Positions 51,114 through 60,300 of a stretch of 63,888 nucleotides of DNA are shown piece by piece. The first letter of the stretch is position 1. Each line of letters starts with the position of its first letter. The notes beneath the pieces are model-generated. The model made no database searches. It had not been told where the DNA came from and saw only the letters and a program-made list of their open reading frames with translations. The stretch is taken from positions 77,539 through 141,426 of the forward strand of contig NW_003152760.1 in NCBI RefSeq assembly GCF_000003605.2. Direction: 5' to 3'. The position numbers were made by a program, and so were the translations under genes. Source of the stretch: Saccoglossus kowalevskii. Taxonomy: Eukaryota; Hemichordata; Enteropneusta; Harrimaniidae.

Positions 51114-51264
51114 GTTTCAGTCGATCAGAAAATGCAAAAATTCCGAAAAAGCAATGCCGTCCTATAGCCCCATAACAAATCCTTATACCCCCACTGCAAT
51201 GCAACTGTGTTATACAGGCTATAGTTATTATTCAAATGAGATGTATAGTTTGGGCAAGGTGAGC

Positions 51265-51278
51265 GCCACCATGGTGAC
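51265..51278. promoter_or_regulatory. Candidate RFX X-box upstream of the coiled-coil gene
   Basis: GCCACCATGGTGAC is a perfect inverted repeat around ATG-like centre bases, except at its first and last positions relative to consensus GTNRCC-N(0-3)-RGYAAC (one symmetric mismatch per half). A second, exact GTNRCC half (GTGACC) begins at 51275. It lies about 150 bases upstream of the start codon of a predicted ciliary gene, where X-boxes usually sit. Confidence 0.45.
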
Positions 51279-51781
51279 CGATATGGTCACGTGCCCGCTA
51301 ATGGACAATTAAGTAAACATTAAAGATGCCTAGCGATGTTCATTTGTCAAGAAACCAACTATCCCAAGGGAATGTAATTTTCTCGGCGCTTTTAATGTAA
51401 TGAAATAATAGAAAAGTAAAAGAAATTGTATTACTGAATAAAATGTATTTACAATGCAATTAAGGGTGGGATGGACACTTTACTCGCAACTGAGCTGAGA
51501 GCTCAATTCAACTTGAATTTTAATACACTGTACATATATACTCAGAACACATATATTTCAGTTGATGAAAATGTGGCAAATTTTTCGCATTGACTAGCGG
51601 TTTTTAAAGCATATCAAGCATTTAAAACAAGAGCATATAATCTAACATCCAAACCCAAAATATATGTCAATTCACCGTATTGACTCGTATTGATGATACA
51701 TAGTTTAGCCCATATTCTTGTATGTATTTTTTTCATTTTCTGTGAGATTTGGGACATTTTGGATTTTGTCCGAACAGTATA

Positions 51782-51814
51782 ACCATGGAACTATAAACCA
51801 CATAGTTCCATGGT
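51782..51814. repeat. Perfect 13-bp hairpin
   Basis: ACCATGGAACTAT at 51782-51794 is followed, after a 7-base loop, by its exact reverse complement at 51802-51814. It lies in intergenic DNA just left of the assembly gap. Function unknown. Confidence 0.8.
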
Positions 51815-51957
51815 ATAACCATGTATAACCCAATAACTTTTTTCAATCAAGTTTGGTATGTTTTTTTGCTCTGTCAATCACCAATATAGAGCTCAAATTG
51901 TCGCTGTCGACTATAAATAACATACTATACGAATCTATATAACCAGGACTGTGGCAT

Positions 51958-52346
51958 NNNNNNNNNNNNNNNNNNNNNNNNNNNNNNNNNNNNNNNNNNN
52001 NNNNNNNNNNNNNNNNNNNNNNNNNNNNNNNNNNNNNNNNNNNNNNNNNNNNNNNNNNNNNNNNNNNNNNNNNNNNNNNNNNNNNNNNNNNNNNNNNNNN
52101 NNNNNNNNNNNNNNNNNNNNNNNNNNNNNNNNNNNNNNNNNNNNNNNNNNNNNNNNNNNNNNNNNNNNNNNNNNNNNNNNNNNNNNNNNNNNNNNNNNNN
52201 NNNNNNNNNNNNNNNNNNNNNNNNNNNNNNNNNNNNNNNNNNNNNNNNNNNNNNNNNNNNNNNNNNNNNNNNNNNNNNNNNNNNNNNNNNNNNNNNNNNN
52301 NNNNNNNNNNNNNNNNNNNNNNNNNNNNNNNNNNNNNNNNNNNNNN
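51958..52346. other. Assembly gap (389 N)
   Basis: Run of N in intergenic DNA. Unlike the SAV1 gap, its flanks do not share an obvious repeated sequence, so it may represent missing bases. Confidence 0.98.
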
Positions 52347-55300
52347 AGCGCACTGCAGTTAGTATGTGACGCTACATTTGAAGTGCTAGATTTAATTCAG
52401 AAAGTACACAAATTTACGCTGTGACTACCGTACCACGTAATCTATAATAATGGGTGAGCTTTTCTGCTCATGATAGAAGTATATTGCTTTAGATTGTGTT
52501 CTATCATGTATATATTATTAAATTGATAATCTTTACTGACCAGTGCGTTCTTGTAGAAATGTTAATAATATGCACCGAACTAGCTGTTGATGCGGCGACT
52601 GAAGCTAAATGTATTTATTTTTGACCAAAACAATCATTAATGTACATTTTAAGACTAGAAAGTCTGGCATTTTAAGGTTGCTGAGTTATCGTATTAGCGT
52701 GACTTTATTCCAAATGCCTTGCAATAATGTTACTATGTGAAGTACATATCCTCTGAAAAATACAGTGAAAATACGAGCGTTGTAAAACACATTCTGATAT
52801 TAAATAAAACGATTTAATCAATATTCAATCAATCAGACGATTTAATCAATATTATAAGAGATATACATTTTTGACATGCATACATATTTTCGCTCATATA
52901 GCTGTGGCAATATTTCGTATCCAGATATGTCTATTATTAATCGTTTTAATATTAGTCAACAGTGTGTGATTTTTGCACAATTTAGCAGCGATGTCTATAT
53001 ACCACAATAAAAACGTATTTTTCATTAAAAATAAAGTCAATTTTTTAATAAACAGAACAAATAGTAACAAGTGTCACCGACCACAATTTTAAGATATTGA
53101 TATATATCTTTGCCACATGAAACATTGCATACACGAAAACACTAAATCGGTAAATGTGTATAACTTTGGATCCGCGATCTCCTCTGAACCGAGTAGGGTA
53201 AATTATGGGGTATAATTTTATTTCATTTTCTTCTTACGTGTTACATGAAATTTCACATATCTAAATATATAGGAAATTACATTATTTTTACTGTTGACTA
53301 GCGTATTAAAAATAATAAACATTGAACTGGGTGCAATAATAGAATATGAATTTAAACTAGAAGGCACTCCGAGAGCACAAAAGTCCACCATTAATGAAAA
53401 TTACATATCCTTACTAATACCCCTCTCCACCAAATGCGTACATTTGTCATTCTCACTCTTTGAAAAAAAAGACCAAATTGGGTTTTGAATAGATTTTTTC
53501 TCTCGAGAAATCGGACAATAAACATTATCTGACAATAGAAACAATCCATTAAAATGTATCTACTGGATCCATATCTCTCCTGAATCGAATCACTTGGTTT
53601 ATGTTCGAACACTAACAAACTGTTGTCATCAAATAGTCATTGAAAACATGTGTTCCCATGCCAACGAGATTCAGATCGCAAACCAACCTCTAGCAAATTG
53701 ATAACTCTTTCTGAAAATGTCATAAGAATTTAAAATTTTAAGTTTTAAATGATTCCTAATTCCCCAAACCAGATTGGTACTGGATTTCAAGAAAAACCCT
53801 TCTGAAAAATTAATGAGAATCAATCAATAACTTTTTGAGTTATAAGTGAAAAAATTATATGCAAAGTATGTGCAAATTAGATAATTAAGATGCACAAATC
53901 AAACACAAATCTGGTATTCCAGTAAGCAGTTCTTGAGAGACACATACATACAGACAAGGTAAACTCTGAGACTCCCTTTTTGTGCTTTCGTGACACAGAA
54001 GTAAAAAACACACTGAATTGGAAATATTTTTCTCATATGGAGGACAAATTAATAAATCTAATTTATAGGGCAGAGGAATGCTTGGGGATCCTTTAAATTA
54101 TGAACACTACACAAAACACATTGTGGTTAAGTTTTATTTGTCACAAACAAATCAGTAAATACAATACTTCTCAGCAGCATTGAAATTCATTGATTGTTAC
54201 TTGGCTTTCACCTTACTACTGAAAATTACAATTCTCTTTTGTCTTACATTGTTTAGAAGATACAACTTAATGGTTTACATTAAATTCAATTCTACCCACC
54301 ATGATATAAGACACATGATTGTCAAGTATGAAATGTTAAATAAGTGACGTCAAAGGGAGGACTGTATCTCGAATTATTAGAGCCTGAAAATGTCACAAGA
54401 ATAGCACTGAATGGCAGTATACAATTTTTATTTGGCATTCAAATTAGAGAACAATTGTTTATGCTTTTATAAACAATCCAAGACCATATGATAGTGATGT
54501 ACACAATTCAAATGATAGGGGGTAAGTGTGTCACAAGATTGATACCCCTGACTCCCGATACACATTGACTACAGCTTTCTCAGCATTCATAAAATGAATA
54601 TGGCAATTTGATTGGTTGAATTATTAAATAATCTAGCGTCAGACGAAATGTTTATTCGTTTGAAATGGGAGAGACTAAACAATATTATATCATGAAAGAC
54701 AGAGAAGAGTGATATTACTAAAATGTACCACTCTTCTACCTAGGATGGACATTTGCTGTCGAGCTGAACATTACTGATTGTAAAATATGATTGCAAATTT
54801 TGAAGACAACTGGTGGTGGTTTATCATAACAGAAAACTGCCATAACACAAATATGGTCACTAATTTATTCAGTTATTTATGACGTGCAGCTGATGTGAGG
54901 TGGGGGAGGGTGGAGGTAGTGGTAGTGTGTGTGTGTGTGATTGGTTGCCATTCACAGCAACGAAGGTCATACAAAATCAAACAGAATAGTAGTCGAGCTT
55001 GAGCCACTGTCATTAACAGTGATAAAAAGTAAGTTCTTGTGTTAATAATGACAGACATTGTCCTAATTAATAAAGTTTGAGCATAAACGTGATTATTATA
55101 AAAAATTTTTTTAGAAATATTATTAAAACTGGTAGCCATAAACTTATTATTATACATTCTTCTTTTCTTATTCACATTCATATTTTAGTGAGACATAACA
55201 ACCTAAAGTTTTCAAAGCAAAACATTTTACAACATTTCGTACCCGTACCATCATTTGGCTATAAAGACGTGATTGCATTTACATCACATTTTACATTGTG

Positions 55301-55488
55301 ACGGAAAGTTTCCAAATAAGAAAAAATGTTCCAAACACATTCAAATGTGTCCATAATACTTTTAAACTTATTTGCACATGCTTTTAACAGATAGGTAGTC
55401 CACTGTTTCCACTGCCAGATGTATAACGATACAGGATTTCACTGTCAATTTCTACTACCAGTGTATCTTCACATCCATACGCCACATT

Positions 55489-56970
55489 TCATGCAAGGAA
55501 TTCCAATGGTGTGTAAGTTTCAGCGACATACTCTGCAAGGTCTTGTATCCCTAATAATAGGGAAATAAACAAAATATGTGAGCTGACATTATTGTAGTAG
55601 CCCTCTAGTGTTGATATACAATACATCATTAGGGGGAGGGGTATGCACGAGTTGCTGTGGTAGTCTATGATCACTTAGAGATGTCCTAAACCATATTTTT
55701 CTGTCTTTCATTTTTATGTGCATGTCTATGACATATGTATTGTTGTATCAATGTTGACAAAAATTACTCAATGCATGTCTGCAAAATACTGTGAAATGAC
55801 TAATTTTCACTGGGTATAAATTTTGCTGATTTACCATTTCAGGCATATTCAATGTGTTTTAAATTCACAGTTTTATCATTTAGATAATGTGTTCTATGCT
55901 AAATTTTAAATATTCACTGGGTTTTAATTTAGCGCATTTTCCAGTCAGCGAAATAATCGAAATTAAAACCCAGTGAATAATTAACCCTTCTACAGTAGGT
56001 CCAGACACTCACTGAAAGTCCTTAAATCTCCTCGAACAATCAAAATGAGGAGATTACAAACTGCCTCGCAGAAAAAACTAAACCTTTTCTTCAGTAGTCA
56101 GGATGAGATCAAAACCCAATTTCAAGATAATTTGAATACATGAATAAATTATTGAGATGAAAATTAAAATTTGTGAATTATGATGTCAATAGTGAAAAAT
56201 AACATATACATGTAAACAACAGTTTTCTGGTGTGCACCTGCATAAGTTTGAGAATCTGACAAAAATTCAGCAGTTGCAAGTATGATAGTTCTGGTTATGT
56301 GAAGTTTGGAGTGTACTTTAAGTCTTAGTTACCCTTTGAATAGAACAAAACACCATATTCACTAATAAACCTAATGGCTGTATCTATCAATGTTCATTAT
56401 TGGCATCACAAATTAGTCCCTTGAAAATCTAAGTGATTATATAGTTGTCGTCTACCTCCAAATGCATTCAAAACTCAGAATTAACAAAGCAATTTAGTGT
56501 AGTATTTATAAATCAGTGCTTTCTTTAAATTACTAAATTTACTAAAATTACTGGATTTACCTGTACTCTAAAATATCAAATTAGATTTCAACAACAAACA
56601 AAATGAACCTAGAATTTATGCATAATTCTACTCACTCCTTCGTAAATAGAATATACTAAATAGATCCTGGGTTAGGTCATATGCAAATTGATAAATATTC
56701 AATAATAATTAACAGCCTTGAGGTTAAGAGTCACACAGGAAAAACAAAGTCAGTCATAAACAATCAACTATATTTTATTCTGTCTGTGTACTTACTTTTT
56801 CTTCGTTCTTCCTTCTCAAGAACTGGATTTCTTTCAACATCTTCCTGATCTCCCAAATTCAGTTTCCCTAATTTCCAGGAAATCACCAGCGATCCCAAAA
56901 CTGTCCATGTTCCTAGTGCGTAAACTATAGACGCCCAACGAGCCAATTTGAGCTTATCAACACCTTTCAT
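55489..56970 (-). CDS. SMIM26: SMIM26-like single-pass membrane microprotein
   Basis: Two coding exons in transcript order, 56796-56970 and 55489-55550, give 78 residues. A short basic start (MKGVDKLKLARW) precedes one predicted membrane helix, ASIVYALGTWTVLGSLVISW, at about 13-32, then a charged tail with EKEERRKR and the end YVAETYTPLEFLA. The VYxxGTWxVLGSL core matches human SMIM26 (VYGIGTWSVLGSL; 95 residues), which is reported as mitochondrial. The homology rests mainly on this core, recalled rather than searched. The splice (GTAAGT donor at 56795 and TTATTAG acceptor) completes an Arg codon. The gene is head-to-head with RNASEH2C, 368 bases between start codons. Its intron carries a family B MITE. 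Confidence 0.75.
55787..55997 (-). mobile_element. MITE family B copy
   Basis: In the intron of the SMIM26-like gene. The reverse complement aligns end to end, with about 85-90% identity by eye, to 19894-20104, and both are 211 bp including border TA. Ends are TACTGTGAAATGAC and TTCTACAGTA. Confidence 0.88.
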
Positions 56971-57338
56971 ATCAAATTACAGTCAAAAGTGTCCACTGTT
57001 CCAGAATAATAATTATTTACGATTAGTGCAACGTATATTGAACCATTTACGTATAGATCAACCACATATCATAAACACCAAGCTTGTTGTTGTTATTCTG
57101 CTGCACGTACTACTAGTACTTCGCGCTAATGGTAATAGTTCAAGGCGGCAGATACAAGTTGCGCCCCCTACGCTATACGACGTTTCAAGTACTCAACTTA
57201 TATGTAACGTGATTTCATTCGTTGCTGAACTGCACGCTGACGAATCACGGCAAGTGTTGTAAAATTGTAGATTCGGTCAAAGGTTGACTTGGGTCACAAA
57301 GTTCGCGCCATATTCAATAAGTATATTGCGATAACAAA
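56971..57338. promoter_or_regulatory. Bidirectional promoter of the microprotein gene and RNASEH2C
   Basis: The start codons of two divergent genes are 368 bases apart, so the segment must serve both 5' ends. It has several CpG dinucleotides in an AT-rich neighbourhood and a YY1-like AAAATGGCAG at the RNASEH2C start. No TATA box is obvious. Confidence 0.5.
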
Positions 57339-60300
57339 ATGGCAGTCTACGTAGACAGAACAAGTTTGGAGATAGATAACGAAGAGGACCCTTCACGAAT
57401 TTGTTCTATTCCTTGTAAAATTGGACATGATGGCGAAGCTAACGTTGACAAATATTTCTATTCAACGATTTCGAAGACAGATGCTGGTAGGCTAACACAT
57501 TTTATTTGCAACTGAACACTATACTATAGTCTAGAGAGGAAATAATAATAACTTTATTACACTACTAAAAACCTTCAGAAGGTTTTTGTATGGTAAGGAA
57601 CATAAATACAAAGAAATAAAAAACATACAATACATAAGAGATAATAATGATGTTCCAAATCATGGCATATGGAGTTTGCTGTGTTTGACGCAAATTTCCG
57701 AACAGACTAACGTGTACTAGGTTTGATATTTAAACACAGTCCCTCTATCCCCGGTCTGGAAACGTTTAGCGTTCTTTTGTCTCGAACCGCGGTGCGGGTA
57801 AATAAACCGTTCACACCCGGGCCGAGGGAGTCAGGAAGACAAAACATTCATTAAAATCGGAAAATTTACCGTCATGCAAAGCGATACCTCATTGTAATAA
57901 TAATAATAATAATAATAAACTTTATTGATATCGTATCCTTTATAGGATCTTGAGTTAAATTACAATAAAGTGTGGATGAAAAAAAACAACAAGAAAGACA
58001 ATAAGATAAAATATCATAAAAATGATAACAGAAAAAAAAAAAAAAAAAACCTTGCAGATATGCCTTGATATTAATATTGTTGTTTATTTGGATGAGAATG
58101 AAGGCTTTTTCATGTTATTTTCTCTAATTTTGAAACATTCAGAAATGTATTTAGCTAGTTTTATAATTGTTTTATTTTCATTGTTGTTCATCATAGCTAT
58201 CATTTTTTCTTCATCTGTCGTGTTTGGGAGTGACATTTTTGACTTAGTGTTTAGTTGGTTTCTTTCATTTTCATATAATTTGCAGTTAAGCAGAAAATGT
58301 TTTTCATCGTCAATTTCACAGGGCATTTCCTTTTGCATGCATCTATTTTATTGTAGCGACCCATTTCTATTTGTAGAACATGAGCACTAATTCTTAGTTT
58401 TGTTAGTGCTGATCTATGTTTAGAGTCTTTTATTACTGAAAGATACTCCTCATATGAGCAGTCATTTTTTAACATTCTGAATGTGCGCAATTTGTTTTTT
58501 TGGTTTTTTCCTTTGTTGTCATCCTGCATTTTTTCTTGACTGTTAATTTTGAATATTTTTCGGAGATTGTCCATAACCTTTTTTGTTATAGAGGCAGCAT
58601 TATGCAGATGTATGACTTCACTTTGACTTAAAGTTCGGGCAACCACAACGTAAACAAACATGTAAACAAAATTATCACTATGAAATTTCGTTTTTTTTGA
58701 ACCCAGATACGCATCACAACCAGCCTACCAACTCATAAACATCCAGTTCCTGCAATGCAAAGAATAATATCGGGCATTATGTTCATTTTCTCGTTTTAAT
58801 AGGGAAAAATTTTGGCGTGCCAACATACTGACATCGCTAAACAAATTTTGTCAAAATGGCGTCGTTCATGTTAACGTAGTCGATCGAAAAACCTGCGATA
58901 TTTCTGATTCTTGGGGAGTTCATAAGAGTTCAAGTCAACTATACAACAACTAATGACTTTATTGTATGCAAAAGTATATAACAATGCTTCAATATTTGTA
59001 TATAAATTATTTTTTTAGCACAGAATTGAGTACATTGTCATTTCAAAACGTCGCCATTTGCATTTACGATTTAAAAAACATCCATAAAAGTCGCTCAATT
59101 TAACATTAATAAAATGCGGTGTGACAAATAACAAATCAGCCCACCAATTTTTAATGATATGTTTCGATCATAAAATGTCAAAATCGAAGACAAATATTGG
59201 TTTCGCACCGAGAAGCATGGTAAATAAAATAGAGTTTATTTCAATCACCTTATACAGATATCCTGATTAAAAAATTATGTGAAAAAGCATGAATTCTGAA
59301 TAAACAACTAAGTTGTAAAAAAGTACATAACACTGACGATGTCAAAAATAGTGGCCGGGTGCGTACTGATCACGTGACAATGCTTTGCCCATACCCGCAA
59401 TGCGCCTTTGCCAGGGAAGGAGGCCAATTCACACCTAATACAATGACTATTTCCAGACCGGGGATAGAGGGACTGTGATTTAAACAAGTAAATTGTAATC
59501 TGTTCAAAGTATGTTTTGTGCGATTGTTTTGTGCGATTAGCGGGACAGGGGAAAGACAGAGGCGGAGCACTTGGTGGAATCCATGTGATTGAGCTGTTCC
59601 CCTTTATTAAAGATACTTTCTGTGTTTCCCAACTATCAACATTCTGTCACAAATACAAGCATGCATAAGTATTCACGATTTTCAACTTGTTTGTACTTTT
59701 ATTAAAAATTTGCTGCTAAATACTGTACAATCACAATCTCATTCTGTTTTTGTTTTGTTTTTATAAATGTAAATTCAAATTGAAGCGAGTAGTTTCTGTT
59801 AGCTGACGGAATAACATTTGAACATTTTCAAATCTGTCATTAATGCCGACATGTGACCTGAATCCTTTTATGCAATAAGGTCAGTCTCAAACCTGTTAGA
59901 CTTAGAATAATATCCATCAGCTAAAGGCCTATGACAACATTGTGCACTGCACTCACTAATTGGCTTGTTGGATTCAACTGTCATTGAAATTTTATGATAT
60001 TCATAAAAACAAGAACAGGTTTTTGTGATCGTGATAGTATATTAATGTACAAGAGCTTGTCAACTTGCTTGATTCGTCATTGTTACAGCAAGTCTCAGAG
60101 GTATTGGGGCAGCCAATTTGCAAAATCGGCTAACTGCTTGGGTTTGGACTAAACAGCTGGCTTTTGAATCTCACTGGCGCCGACTCGTGGTCGCATCCAC
60201 TCTGGGCGAGTCTAAGTAGCATTAGGAGACATAGAATACTTTATGTAGCCTGGTAGGTACAGGTACATGTACATGTCTAGATTCCCTTGAATGATTTGCT

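Larger units (their letters stand above)
51114..55488. other. Intergenic region with CCDC42/CFAP73 promoter and SMIM26-like 3' UTR
   Basis: No gene is supported in these 4.4 kb. The left end holds the promoter of the minus-strand coiled-coil gene, including RFX-like motifs. A 389-base gap is at 51958-52346. The right end must contain the 3' UTR of the microprotein gene. A TG-rich stretch lies near 54925-54940. The remaining frames are short and featureless. Confidence 0.5.

Noticed and set aside
51271-51312. Plus-strand ATG in an ideal GCCACCATGG context
   Set aside because: It opens only 13 codons; the palindrome is better explained as an RFX-like promoter site of the minus-strand gene.
50977-51312. 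111-residue plus-strand frame
   Set aside because: It is antisense to exon 1 and the promoter of the coiled-coil gene and has no domain signal.
51925-52424. Long frames across the 389-N gap
   Set aside because: They consist of unknown residues and carry no evidence.
58022-58390. 122-residue hydrophobic plus-strand frame
   Set aside because: It is antisense to the LINE remnant; hydrophobicity follows from T-rich sequence.
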